A stretch of DNA of 64,000 nucleotides, taken from Pseudomonas yamanorum. GTDB lineage: Bacteria > Pseudomonadota > Gammaproteobacteria > Pseudomonadales > Pseudomonadaceae. Where the stretch lies: the NCBI RefSeq assembly GCF_013386765.1, contig NZ_JACARE010000010.1:186001-250000 (forward strand). The letters run 5' to 3'. Both the position numbers and the translations under genes were made by a program. The notes beneath the pieces were generated by a model. The model was not told the DNA's origin and did not search any database. It was given only the letters and a program-made list of their open reading frames with translations. Below, in pieces: positions 41,665 through 50,443 of the stretch (positions are counted from its first letter, which is position 1; each line of letters starts with the position of its first letter).

Positions 41665-44154
41665 TTACCACTGATACGTGGCACTCGCCTGCACGGTGCG
41701 CTGTGAGCCATACCAGCACCACGAGTAGGAATAGCAGGACGCGACATACTCTTTATTCGCAAGGTTGGTGGCGTTCACCGCAAGGCGCAGGTTGTCACCC
41801 TGGCGATTGATGTGCGGAATGTCGTAGTGCACCGCCGCATCAAACAAGGTGTAGCCCGGCACTTTCAGGGTGTTGGCGGTATCGCCCCACGATGAGCCGA
41901 CATAACGCGCACCGGCCCCCACGCCGAAGCCTTTCAGCGTGCCGTCGTGCAGGGTGTAGTCCGCCCAGGCTGAGGCGGTATGGCGCGGTACGGCATAGGT
42001 GGTGGTGCCTTCGGCCGCGATCGCCGGGCCCACGCCGATGTCGCTGATGGGCGCATAACGCACGGTGTTGTTGGACTTGCTGATGCGGTTATCCAGGTAG
42101 GCGTAGGCTGCAGTGATGTCCAGGTTGTCGTTCAGGCTGGCCTTGCCTTCCAGTTCGAAGCCACGGGACTGCACTTCGCCGTCCTGGATCTGGCAGCGCG
42201 AGCCGTTGCACAGGTGGGAAGCGTCCGGGTCCAGCGTCGGCACATTGGTCTGGCGCAGGTCGAAGATGGCCGCGGTGATAAAGCTGTTGCTGCCCGGCGG
42301 CTGGTACTTGATGCCGATTTCCGTCTGTTTGCCTTCGGTGGGCTGGAACGTCGAACCGCCGTAGCCCGTGCCGGATTGCGGCTGGAAGGATTCCGAATAG
42401 CTGACGTAAGGCGCCAAGCCGTTATCGAACAGGTAGACCAGGCCCAGGCGGCCGGTAAAGGCTTTGCTGTCCTGGGAAGACTTGGTCTTCTTCTGGGTAG
42501 TCATGGCCAGGGTGCTGTTGTCGGTGGTGGCCCAGTCATAGCGCCCGCCCATCAACAACACCCATTTGTCCCACTTCATCTGTTCCTGCAGGTACACGCC
42601 GGTTTGCTCGCTGCGGGAAGTAGCGTCGCTGGTGTAGGCCGGCACCGGCACTGCGGCGCCATAAACCGGGTCGAAAATATTCAGCGTAGGGCCTGCGGTG
42701 TACACGCCGCTGCCCGACTTGGTGTCGGTGCTGGTGTTCTGGTAATCGGCGCCCATCAGCACGGTGTGCTGCAGCGGGCCGGTGTCGAATCTGGCCTGCA
42801 ACTGGTTGTCGAGGGCGTAGGCGTCGATGTTCACGTCACTGGCAATGGTAGAGCGTCGGATGGTGCGGTAATCGCTCTCCAGGTAGTTGCTGTAGAGGCT
42901 GCGGTATTGCCCTTCGCTGCGCAGGTAGCGGGCGTTCTGGCGCACGGTCCAGACATCGTTGAAGTGGTGCTCGAAGGCGTAGCCGATGGAGTAATACTCG
43001 CGGTCACTCTTCTCGAAGCTTTTCTCGCCGTCGTAGAAATCCACGTCGATCTTGCGCCCGGTCGGGCTGTGCAATACCGAGCCCCAGGCCGGCATCGAAC
43101 CGTAGGACGCGCCCTTGGGGTCCTTCTGGAAATGCCCGAGCAAGGTCAGCGACGTGTTGTCGTCCGGGCGCCAGGTGAAGGCGGTGGACAGGGACTGGCG
43201 ACGGGTTTCGGTGTGGTCGATCTGCCCGTCGGCATCGTCGAACAGGCCGGCGACGCGGTAGGAATATACGCCTTGATCGTCCAGCGGGCCGCTCAAGTCA
43301 AAGGTGGTGCGTTTCTTGTTGAAGGTGCCGTACTCGACGCCGACTTCATGGAACGGCGTGTCCAGCGGACGCTTGCTGACCATGTTGATCACACCACTGG
43401 GCGTGCCCTGCCCGTACAGCACCGACGCCGGCCCGCGCAGCACTTCGACGCGCTCCAGGTCGAAGGCGTCTTTCTGCGGCAACGCATCCCGGCTCGACGG
43501 CATGCGCAGGCCGTCGAGGTAGGTGGCCGGGGCGAAGCCACGGATGGTCAACTGATCGAGGCGCGAGGCGGTGGAGCCACGGGTTTCCGGGATCACGGCG
43601 GCGCTGTAGCGCAGGATCTGGTTGAGGCTCTCGGCGTTCTGCGCGCGCATCTGGTCTTTGGTGACCACGGAGATCGACTGCGGGGTCTCGATCAGCGCAG
43701 TGTCGGTCTTGGTCCCCGACAGGCTGCGGGTGGCCACGTAGCCGGACACCGGGCCGGTGGGGCTTTGCGCCTGGTACGCGCCGCTGATGGTGGTGGCCTG
43801 CAATTCCATGGCGCCATCGCTGGGCGGGATGGCTTCGAGGCGGTAGCGGTCATCGGCGATCTTCAGGGCTTGCAGGCCGCTGCCGGCCAACAGTTGGGCC
43901 AGTGCGGCGTCGGTGCTGTACTGCCCGTTCAGGCCGTTGCTGCGCTTGCCGCGCGTCAGGCTCGAATCAAACGCCAATACCAGGCCCGCCTGTTCGGCGA
44001 GGCTGTTGAGGGCCTGGCTCAGGTCGCCGGCGGGAATGGCGAACGCGGCGCTTTCAGCAGCAAAGGACGCTTGAATGGTCAGCAGGGGTGCGGCGGCAAA
44101 AGCCATCGCCACTGAAAGGGCCAGTGGCTGTAAGGGACGAGCAAGGCGCGACAT
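41665..44154 (-). CDS. TonB-dependent siderophore receptor with STN signalling domain
   Basis: The product is 829 residues. A signal peptide (ALSVAMAFAAAPLLTIQASFA) is followed by an STN secretin/TonB short domain (about 35-105: FAIPAGDLSQALNSLAEQAG), a TonB-box/plug (IETPQSISVVTKDQMRAQNA ... VEVLRGPASVLYGQGTPSGV) and a 22-strand barrel ending in YQW. The C-terminal SCYSYSWCWYGSQRTV pair resembles ferrichrome/hydroxamate receptors. The STN domain passes the signal to the FecR-like protein encoded upstream. With FecI/FecR it forms a cell-surface signalling set; the ligand is probably a foreign siderophore (inference). Confidence 0.93.
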   Translation of the reverse strand: MSRLARPLQPLALSVAMAFAAAPLLTIQASFAAESAAFAIPAGDLSQALNSLAEQAGLVLAFDSSLTRGKRSNGLNGQYSTDAALAQLLAGSGLQALKIADDRYRLEAIPPSDGAMELQATTISGAYQAQSPTGPVSGYVATRSLSGTKTDTALIETPQSISVVTKDQMRAQNAESLNQILRYSAAVIPETRGSTASRLDQLTIRGFAPATYLDGLRMPSSRDALPQKDAFDLERVEVLRGPASVLYGQGTPSGVINMVSKRPLDTPFHEVGVEYGTFNKKRTTFDLSGPLDDQGVYSYRVAGLFDDADGQIDHTETRRQSLSTAFTWRPDDNTSLTLLGHFQKDPKGASYGSMPAWGSVLHSPTGRKIDVDFYDGEKSFEKSDREYYSIGYAFEHHFNDVWTVRQNARYLRSEGQYRSLYSNYLESDYRTIRRSTIASDVNIDAYALDNQLQARFDTGPLQHTVLMGADYQNTSTDTKSGSGVYTAGPTLNIFDPVYGAAVPVPAYTSDATSRSEQTGVYLQEQMKWDKWVLLMGGRYDWATTDNSTLAMTTQKKTKSSQDSKAFTGRLGLVYLFDNGLAPYVSYSESFQPQSGTGYGGSTFQPTEGKQTEIGIKYQPPGSNSFITAAIFDLRQTNVPTLDPDASHLCNGSRCQIQDGEVQSRGFELEGKASLNDNLDITAAYAYLDNRISKSNNTVRYAPISDIGVGPAIAAEGTTTYAVPRHTASAWADYTLHDGTLKGFGVGAGARYVGSSWGDTANTLKVPGYTLFDAAVHYDIPHINRQGDNLRLAVNATNLANKEYVASCYSYSWCWYGSQRTVQASATYQW

Positions 44155-44242
44155 GAGAAGTCCTGGAAAATGGGGTTCTATTAGTCATGACGGCCATGTC
44201 GGAAAATCGGGTATGAATGAGAGCAGTTTTTATTCAGGTTTT

Positions 44243-45187
44243 TTACAGCGGCTTGATCACCACCACCAAATCCGTGAAGTACTCCACCTTGATCGGCAGG
44301 TTATCCGCCAGTGAAGCCAGTGCCGCGCCGGTGTCATCGAGCTTGAACACCCCCGACACGCGCATCCCTTTCAGTGCCTGCGGGTCGAAGCGCACCAGGC
44401 CGTGGCGGTAACCGGCGAGGGTTTGCAGGACGTCACTCAGGGGTTGGTCGTCGACCTTGAGCAGGCCGCGGGTCCAGGCATCCGGGTCGGCATTGCCGAT
44501 GGCTTGCGGCTCGCCGGCCTGCCCGTCACGGAGCGTGGACTTCTGCCCTGCCGGCACTTTCACCTCGCCTGCGCGGCTGCCTTTGACGGCCACGGTGGAC
44601 TCGATCACGCTGACCACGGTGGAGCCATCCTCGGCCTTGCGCACCAGGAACCGCGTGCCCAGCGCCGTGGCCGTGCCCTGGTCGGTGTGCACCACGAACG
44701 GCCGTTGCGTGTCCCTGGCCACCTCGACCCACATCTCGCCCTGCAACAGTTCGATCACCCGTTGATGGCCGTCGAACTTCACGTCCAGCGCCGAGTTGCT
44801 GTTGAGCTGTACCTGGCTGCCGTCCGTCAGTGCCACCTGACGGCGTTCACCGATGCTGGTGCGCTGGTCGGCCATCCACACCGGCATCCGCTCAAAGCCT
44901 GCCCAGCCGCACAGCAACACACCCAGTAGCGCGAGGGCCTGGGTGCCTCGGGCAGCAAACCGTGGTTTTTGCGGGGCAAACGCGCGGTTCAGGGCGATGC
45001 GAGCCGGGGCGGCGGGCAATGCGTCGAGGCTGCCCCACAGGCTGCGCATGCGCTCGATGGCGACGGCATGCCGTGGGTCGGCCTGGCGCCAACGCTCGAA
45101 GGCGGCGCGGTCGGCCTCGGTCACGGCGTCATCGTGCAACAACGTCAGCCAGCGGGCGGCTTCACTGATGATCTGCTCGGAACTCAC
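44243..45187 (-). CDS. FecR-family anti-sigma factor
   Basis: The product is 314 residues. The cytoplasmic N-terminal sigma-binding part (EAARWLTLLHDDAVTEADRA ... FERWRQADPRHAVAIERM) is followed by one membrane helix (about 82-98) and the periplasmic FecR domain (RQVALTDGSQVQLNSNSALD ... GTRFLVRKAEDGSTVVSVIE) and a C-terminal STN-like segment (LKGMRVSGVFKLDDTGAALA). It relays the signal of the receptor encoded downstream to the sigma factor. Its start overlaps the sigma gene by 4 bp. Confidence 0.93.
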   Translation of the reverse strand: MSSEQIISEAARWLTLLHDDAVTEADRAAFERWRQADPRHAVAIERMRSLWGSLDALPAAPARIALNRAFAPQKPRFAARGTQALALLGVLLCGWAGFERMPVWMADQRTSIGERRQVALTDGSQVQLNSNSALDVKFDGHQRVIELLQGEMWVEVARDTQRPFVVHTDQGTATALGTRFLVRKAEDGSTVVSVIESTVAVKGSRAGEVKVPAGQKSTLRDGQAGEPQAIGNADPDAWTRGLLKVDDQPLSDVLQTLAGYRHGLVRFDPQALKGMRVSGVFKLDDTGAALASLADNLPIKVEYFTDLVVVIKPL

Positions 45188-45729
45188 GACAGCGGGTCCG
45201 CCCCGTGCAGGGTGTGATAGCAGTGCACCAACGCGCTGGAAATGTAGTTCTTCACCGTGCTGGATGACACCTGCAGTTGATCGGCGATTTCGCTGTAGGT
45301 CAGCCCGTCGAGGCGGCTGAGCAGGAACGCTTCGCGGGCCTTGGCGGGCAAGCCGGTGAGCATCTCGGCAATCCGCTCCAGGGCCTGGAGGGCCACATGA
45401 ATTGCCGCAGGGTCAGGCATGCCGGCGTCTTCGCTCTGAATCGCCAGGGCTTCCATGTAGGCTTTCTCGATCCGCCGTCGACGTGCGCCATCAATCATCA
45501 GGCGCCCCGCCGTCGTCGCCAGAAAGGCCCGGGGCTCCTTGATGGTATGAGGTTCGGCCAGCAACAGGATGCGGATAAACGCGTCGTGAGCCAGGTCGGC
45601 GGCGTGTTGCGAACAGCCGAGTTTCTTGCGCAGCCAACCGTGCAACCAGGAATGATGGTCGCTGTAGAGGGCGGTGATGGTCTGCTGGCGACGGGCTATA
45701 TCACCTTCAGCGACAGGAAAGTCATGCAT
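45184..45729 (-). CDS. FecI-like ECF sigma factor
   Basis: The product is 181 residues. Region 2 includes LYSDHHSWLHGWLRKKLGCS and AADLAHDAFIRILLL; region 4 is LPAKAREAFLLSRLDGLTYS with ADQLQVSSSTVKNYI. This is the iron-starvation group of ECF sigmas. It heads the sigma-FecR-receptor unit. The ATG at 45729 was chosen over an in-frame TTG 21 bases upstream; I did not find a convincing Fur box in the 230 bp before it. Confidence 0.92.
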   Translation of the reverse strand: MHDFPVAEGDIARRQQTITALYSDHHSWLHGWLRKKLGCSQHAADLAHDAFIRILLLAEPHTIKEPRAFLATTAGRLMIDGARRRRIEKAYMEALAIQSEDAGMPDPAAIHVALQALERIAEMLTGLPAKAREAFLLSRLDGLTYSEIADQLQVSSSTVKNYISSALVHCYHTLHGADPLS

Positions 45730-45963
45730 GCGCAAAAATTTCTCAAACAAGAAAGATTACCAATTGCGCGAACGATGACAGTAAAACGAGGGAGGAGCAA
45801 GTCCAGGCCATCATGAGTGATGTCCGGTCAGCAGAACGAGAGATATGCGGTACGCTCTTTAATATTATTCACTTAGTTAAAACAACCATGAGTCAACAGG
45901 CACTCCCGTGCCTGCCAACTTAATGAAGAGGATAATTAACGACCAACTTCTACAGCAAGGTGA

Positions 45964-46809
45964 TTACTTGCAACCAATCCTCTGCGGCAATTGCCCTTGC
46001 TTTGACTTAAGTGCCACTTGCACGGCTTGCGGCAACTCACTCCAGAATGTCAGCCCGGAACGTTGTTCAATCTGTTCCACCGTTGCGCGGTAATCACAGA
46101 AGTTGGCGCCTTTGGGTGCTTCCTGATTCATGATGAAGGAAGCGTAAAGTCCGTCTTGCGGCGACTTGCCCACGGAAACAATCTTCCAGTAACCGCTGGG
46201 GATCGTGTGGACCTTATTCGTGCCCGGCAAAGTACCGATGAATTTCTCATACAGCGGGCCGGTCATCACATACACCTCATCCACCGTCGCGTCCTGGCTC
46301 AGTTTGCGCTCCTGATCCTCCAGGTGTGCCCACGGCCCCTGGTTCAGATCGGACTTTTGCGGGGTGATATTGGACAGGTAATTGAGGGCCTGCCAATCGG
46401 CCACGCCGGCCATCGACGCGAGGTTGGCCTGGTGCCCGCGGTCGACCTTCAGCGCCACGTTGGCACCGTTATAGTCAACCGGGTCAAGGGTTTCGCCCGC
46501 CGGGATGTCGGGGTCGGTCTGCCAATTGCGCGGGCGCCCGCTGGCCGGTGTGGACTTGGTAATCCGGTAGGCCACCCAGTTGGCAAACTTGGTCGAGGCG
46601 TTGTTATTGAGGGTGTAGGCCAGGCGATTCAACGTCAGCGGCCCACCGCCGGAAGGGCAACCCTCGGAGCAGTTATCGACCGTGGTGGCCTGCTCCACCG
46701 GTGCCTGGATGGCGCGCTCCGGCACCTGTGAAGGCTGGGTGCTGATACAGCCCGCCATCAGCGGCACCCACAACAACGCGACGTATTTGAACAGTGCTTT
46801 CCTTTGCAT
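45964..46809 (-). CDS. lipoprotein DNA/RNA non-specific endonuclease (NucA/Serratia nuclease type)
   Basis: The product is 281 residues. The lipoprotein signal ends in LMAGC (Cys21), so the enzyme is membrane-tethered. The beta-beta-alpha-metal nuclease motif is KVDRGHQANLAS, with the catalytic His of DRGH, and the metal Asn is in YLSNITPQKSDLNQGPWAHL. All key residues are intact. It would cut DNA and RNA without sequence preference, in the periplasm or at the surface: nutrient scavenging or killing of incoming DNA are options. GGAG precedes the ATG. It stands alone, in moderately AT-rich surroundings, with no immunity gene next to it. Confidence 0.9.
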   Translation of the reverse strand: MQRKALFKYVALLWVPLMAGCISTQPSQVPERAIQAPVEQATTVDNCSEGCPSGGGPLTLNRLAYTLNNNASTKFANWVAYRITKSTPASGRPRNWQTDPDIPAGETLDPVDYNGANVALKVDRGHQANLASMAGVADWQALNYLSNITPQKSDLNQGPWAHLEDQERKLSQDATVDEVYVMTGPLYEKFIGTLPGTNKVHTIPSGYWKIVSVGKSPQDGLYASFIMNQEAPKGANFCDYRATVEQIEQRSGLTFWSELPQAVQVALKSKQGQLPQRIGCK

Positions 46810-47116
46810 GGTAATACTCCATTTACAACAGATTAATTAAGTTTAAAGCGATAAAACGGGCGCAATTGATCCCAACATTACGTAAGCCACCCTGAATAAA
46901 AGGACAGCCTATAAAGTCGATGACTGGATAACTGTGCTTGCGCGTACGGCGACATTCCATGTGCGTACCCGCTTAACTACCCGCGCCGATGGCGCCAGCA
47001 ACTAACTGCTCATGAACAATGATCTTTCAGTTGAGCAGGCTTTATCTTATACACGCAATTGTTACAAAAAAACCAGCGCTAAAAGCAAAAAAATCAGGCC
47101 GTAAAACCCGATCCAA
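46810..47116. other. intergenic region without visible genes
   Basis: About 300 bp upstream of the nuclease gene, AT-rich near 46830-46860 and 47030-47100. It should carry the nuclease promoter. No open frame with a ribosome site was found. Confidence 0.55.
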
Positions 47117-47204
47117 TGTGGGAGCCGGGCTTGCCCGCGATGCAGGCGACTCGGTGTTTCAGTGACACCGAGGTGATGCTATCGCAGGCAAGCCAGCTCC
47201 TACA
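47117..47204. repeat. REP/REPIN-type inverted repeat
   Basis: TGTGGGAGCCGGGCTTGCCCGCGATG and CTATCGCAGGCAAGCCAGCTCCTACA inverted, with an inner dyad GTGTTTCAGTGACAC. It follows the second TonB receptor gene. Confidence 0.85.
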
Positions 47205-47224
47205 TTTGACCTTCGCTCGGCTTA

Positions 47225-49372
47225 CTAGCGCCAGCTCCAGGAAACCCCGGTGTACACGCCCATGCCATCCCCCGGCGTGGACCGCGCCACATCCATCCCC
47301 TTGTCGTCATAACCCGGCGTGACCGTATTCGCGTAACGCCGATTGGTCAGGTTGCGCAGGTCGACCCAGGCTTGCCAGTCGTGCTTCGGCGCGTCATACC
47401 CGACTGTCGCCCCGAGCAGCGTGTAGGCCGCCGCGTAGTAGGAATTGGCATAGTCCACCGCCACCCGCGACGAATGCTCGCCGTTGAGGCTGGTGTAGAA
47501 ACCACTCGGGTGGCTGTAGCGCAGTTGCGCCTGGTAGTAGTGCTTGGGGATGCCGGGCAAGGTGTTGTCGCCGAAGCGGTCGTCGTTGCGGTAGTGGAAG
47601 TCGCTGTAGGTATAGGCCTGGCGCAAGGCAAGCTGGCCGGTGCGGCCGCCGTCCCACAGCGGGCTGATCAGGCTCAGTTCCAGGCCTTGGTGCACGGTGG
47701 GGCTGGCGTTGGATTCGGCAATGACTGCGGACGTGGTGGACGTCGCGGCCTGGGTTTCGACGCTGAGCAATTCGTGGCGCACCTCAGAACGGTACAGCGC
47801 CAGGTCCCACTGGCCGAACCACGCTTCACCGCGGCCACCGACTTCCAGGGTGGTGGCGGTCTGGTTTTTCAGTTTCACGCCTTCACGCTGTAACCCGCTC
47901 TCCGGGCCACTGTTTGCCGGGAAATACTTGTTGGAGCCCCAGATCATCGACCATGCATGAGGCGGCTCAACCGAGCGACTCAGGTTGCCGTACACCTGCA
48001 ATTGCGGGCTGACGTCATAACGCAGGCCCACCCGTGGCGCGTAATCCCAATCGTGCTGGCTGACCGGTGTGTGGGTTTCTGGGTAGCTGACTTCGGTTTC
48101 GCGGCGGGTGTAGATCGCCGCCAGCCCGGTGGTCAGCCAAAGGTCCGGCACCAGCTCCAGGTCATTGCCGATATGCAGCACGGTGTCGGAACCCAGGTAG
48201 CTGTAGTCGCGGGTCTTGGTGCCGGGCGCGTAGTCCTTCGTAGCACCAGCGGGAATCCGCACGAATTCCGAGCCACCGTTATTCGGCATGGCCTGGGTGG
48301 TACGCAAACCGAGGGTGGTCTTGCTGTCGCGCCCGAACACGGTGTCCTGGCGGATGTAATTCACGGTGCCGCTGACGTCGGTGTACGCGACCTTGAGGCG
48401 GTTGGTGCCTTCGCGCAGGTCCATCGGGTAGTCGTGATACGCCAGCCCGACCTCGACCCGGGCGTTGTCGTCCAGGTGCAAGGTGGTTTTGTTGGCGATC
48501 CAGGTCGAGCCCGGTTGCGTGCGTTTCGAGTCTCGCTTCAGGTTGAGCGCGGCAGCGGCACGCGGGTCGTGGCTGATCTGGTCGCGGGTCAGCTTGCCGG
48601 GGGAGTCGTTGTCGGTTTCGCGGTAGCGGAAGTAGAAGCGGGTTTCCAGGTCAGGGTTGAAGCGATAGCCGAAGTTGGCCGCCATGCCTTTGCCGCTGCC
48701 GGCGCTGTGGTTCTGGAAGCCGTCGTAGTGCGAGTCGGTGAGGCTGATGTAGTAGTCGGCATCCCCCAGCACTTGCCCCGAGCTGATCTCCCGCTGGGCG
48801 TAGCCATGGCTGCCGGCCTCGTAGCGCACCTGCAATTTGGGAGCGTCGTAACCGGTGTGGGTGACGTAGTTGACCGCCCCACCCAGGGCCAGTGCGCCCC
48901 GGTCAAAACCGTTGGCGCCGCGCAGCACTTCCACCCGGCTGAGCCACAACGGGTCCTTGAGTTCGTAGGGCGTGCCGCCGGGGCCGGTCAGCGGCAGGCC
49001 GTCGAAGGTCTCGTACAGGCCGGAGGCGTGAGCGCCCGGGCCGCGGTTGATGCCCGAGCCACGAATGGAAAGCTTCACCCCTTCGTTGTTCGCCGCCTTG
49101 GCGTATACGCCGGCCTGGTACTTGAACACGTCTTCGTTGGTGCTTACCCGGCCCTGATCGACGCTGCCCATGTCGATGTAATTGGTGGCGCCGGGCACGC
49201 TCTTGAGCTCGGCCTGGGCCAGTTCGTCGGCGCTGACCTCGGTGCCGCTGACTTCAACGGGGGCCAGTTGCAGCGTGTCGTCGGCCTGGGTCACGGGGCT
49301 GAAGCTCAGGGCGGCGCCAAAGCCCAGCAAGGGCCAGGCTTTTCGGGCGGGGAACGGAAACGCGGGGGGCAT
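47225..49372 (-). CDS. TonB-dependent receptor (FecA-like, without STN domain)
   Basis: The product is 715 residues. The signal region (FPARKAWPLLGFGAALSFSP ... VTQA) is followed directly by a TonB box/plug (QLAPVEVSGTEVSADELAQA, SIRGSGINRGPGAHASGLYE, VEVLRGANGFDRGALALGGA) and a barrel ending in WSWR. The RGSG-x-RG plug sequence recalls FecA-like receptors, but there is no STN domain, so it does not signal to a sigma factor. The ATG at 49372 follows AAGGATTTACCC. It is divergent from a 52-residue gene and an XRE-cupin regulator, which probably controls it. The ligand is unknown. Confidence 0.9.
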   Translation of the reverse strand: MPPAFPFPARKAWPLLGFGAALSFSPVTQADDTLQLAPVEVSGTEVSADELAQAELKSVPGATNYIDMGSVDQGRVSTNEDVFKYQAGVYAKAANNEGVKLSIRGSGINRGPGAHASGLYETFDGLPLTGPGGTPYELKDPLWLSRVEVLRGANGFDRGALALGGAVNYVTHTGYDAPKLQVRYEAGSHGYAQREISSGQVLGDADYYISLTDSHYDGFQNHSAGSGKGMAANFGYRFNPDLETRFYFRYRETDNDSPGKLTRDQISHDPRAAAALNLKRDSKRTQPGSTWIANKTTLHLDDNARVEVGLAYHDYPMDLREGTNRLKVAYTDVSGTVNYIRQDTVFGRDSKTTLGLRTTQAMPNNGGSEFVRIPAGATKDYAPGTKTRDYSYLGSDTVLHIGNDLELVPDLWLTTGLAAIYTRRETEVSYPETHTPVSQHDWDYAPRVGLRYDVSPQLQVYGNLSRSVEPPHAWSMIWGSNKYFPANSGPESGLQREGVKLKNQTATTLEVGGRGEAWFGQWDLALYRSEVRHELLSVETQAATSTTSAVIAESNASPTVHQGLELSLISPLWDGGRTGQLALRQAYTYSDFHYRNDDRFGDNTLPGIPKHYYQAQLRYSHPSGFYTSLNGEHSSRVAVDYANSYYAAAYTLLGATVGYDAPKHDWQAWVDLRNLTNRRYANTVTPGYDDKGMDVARSTPGDGMGVYTGVSWSWR

Positions 49373-49588
49373 GGGGGTAAATCCTTGGAATTCGTTTTTG
49401 CGACGGGCTCGGTCCGGCACAAGGTCTGTGGTGGGAAGCCTGTGAAGCCCGGCGGGTCACCCTTGATGAACGAACAGCCGTCAATCGGCGTTAAGTCCAA
49501 AATCGAATTACCAAATGCAAACTCAGTATTTATGGAAATAAGCGCCACGGATTACTGTAGGGCCATTGAGTCCCCAGAGATTTACGTC

Positions 49589-49747
49589 ATGCAAACATCC
49601 GCCACCGTCATCGACTTCACCCTCCACCGCAAACGCCGCCAGGCACGCGCAGCGGCTGAACTGATGTGGGCGATGTACGCGGCACGGGCCGGGGTCGCGG
49701 TGTTTACCGCGCACGTCACCACCTCCAGCGATACCCGCCGGGCGTGA
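49589..49747 (+). CDS. 52-residue basic protein coupled to the XRE-cupin regulator
   Basis: The product starts MQTSATVIDFTLHRKRRQAR, then a helical, mildly hydrophobic part (AAAELMWAMYAARAGVAVFT) and a polar tail. The stop lies 4 bp before the regulator's ATG, so the two are probably translated together. I do not recognise a family; a leader peptide or small partner of the regulator is possible. The ribosome site is weak, so the call is moderate. Confidence 0.5.
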   Translation: MQTSATVIDFTLHRKRRQARAAAELMWAMYAARAGVAVFTAHVTTSSDTRRA

Positions 49748-49751
49748 GGCG

Positions 49752-50390
49752 ATGAATTTCCTGCATGCGATTCCCGAAGTGCCCGACCTCCCCGCCAAAC
49801 CCAAGGATTGCAACAACGGCGACGACGACGCCATCGGCCAGTGCGTCGCCCACAACCTGCAACGCCTGCGCAGTAAACGCTACCTGTCGCTGGATGCACT
49901 GGCGCGCAACTGCGGTGTAAGCCGCGCGATGCTCGCGCAGATTGAATCCGGGCGCAGCGTGCCGTCGATCAAAGTGCTGTGCAAAATCGCCAAAGGCCTG
50001 AAAGTCTCGGTGGCGGCCTTTCTGGAAAATCGCGCGTTCGAAGGGGTTGAACTGCTGCCGGCGCAACAGAGCAAACGCCTGGTGAGTGCCGACGGCACCT
50101 TCATCAGCCGCGCGCTGTTTCCCTACGATATGGCGCGCCAGTCGGAGTTCTACGAGATACGCCTGAAGGCGCTCGGCGAAGAAGTTTCAGAAGGTCACGG
50201 GCCGGGCATCCAGGAGAACCTGGTGGTGGCCCAGGGCGTGCTGGAAGTCAGCGTCAACGAAGAACGCTACCTGCTTTCCACCGGTGACTCGATCCTGTTC
50301 TACGCCGACCAGCCCCACCGCTACCGCAACCCCGCAGACAGCGAGGCCGTGGCGTTCCTGGTGATCACCTACCCGGAACGCCTGGACTGA
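49752..50390 (+). CDS. XRE-family regulator with C-terminal cupin domain
   Basis: The product is 212 residues. The helix-turn-helix (about 30-85) reads NLQRLRSKRYLSLDALARNC then GVSRAMLAQIESGRSVPSIK; the cupin domain (about 130-205) holds HGPGIQENLVVAQGVLEVSV and YADQPHRYRNPADSEAVAFL. Such regulators sense small molecules, often amino acids or polyamines, through the cupin. It is divergent from the TonB receptor. A bidirectional terminator follows directly. Confidence 0.9.
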   Translation: MNFLHAIPEVPDLPAKPKDCNNGDDDAIGQCVAHNLQRLRSKRYLSLDALARNCGVSRAMLAQIESGRSVPSIKVLCKIAKGLKVSVAAFLENRAFEGVELLPAQQSKRLVSADGTFISRALFPYDMARQSEFYEIRLKALGEEVSEGHGPGIQENLVVAQGVLEVSVNEERYLLSTGDSILFYADQPHRYRNPADSEAVAFLVITYPERLD

Positions 50391-50395
50391 AACGC

Positions 50396-50425
50396 AAAAA
50401 GCCCCGGCACTTGCCGGGGCTTTTT
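50396..50425. terminator. bidirectional intrinsic terminator
   Basis: AAAAAGCCCCGGCA / TGCCGGGGCTTTTT with a 2-base gap: a strong GC stem with A/T tails on both sides. It serves the XRE-cupin gene (plus) and the Met-rich gene (minus). Confidence 0.93.
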
Positions 50426-50443
50426 GATTTCACGCCAACCGAA

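Noticed and set aside
41980..44115. Plus-strand open frame of 711 codons
   Set aside because: Antisense of the siderophore receptor; no domains.
45730..45963. Possible Fur box before the FecI-like gene
   Set aside because: AT-rich words such as TAATATTATT are present, but no 19-bp match to the GATAATGATAATCATTATC type was convincing.
47957..49588. Upstream extension of the 52-residue gene into a 596-codon frame
   Set aside because: Antisense to the TonB receptor; only the final 52 codons after ATG 49589 lie in free sequence.
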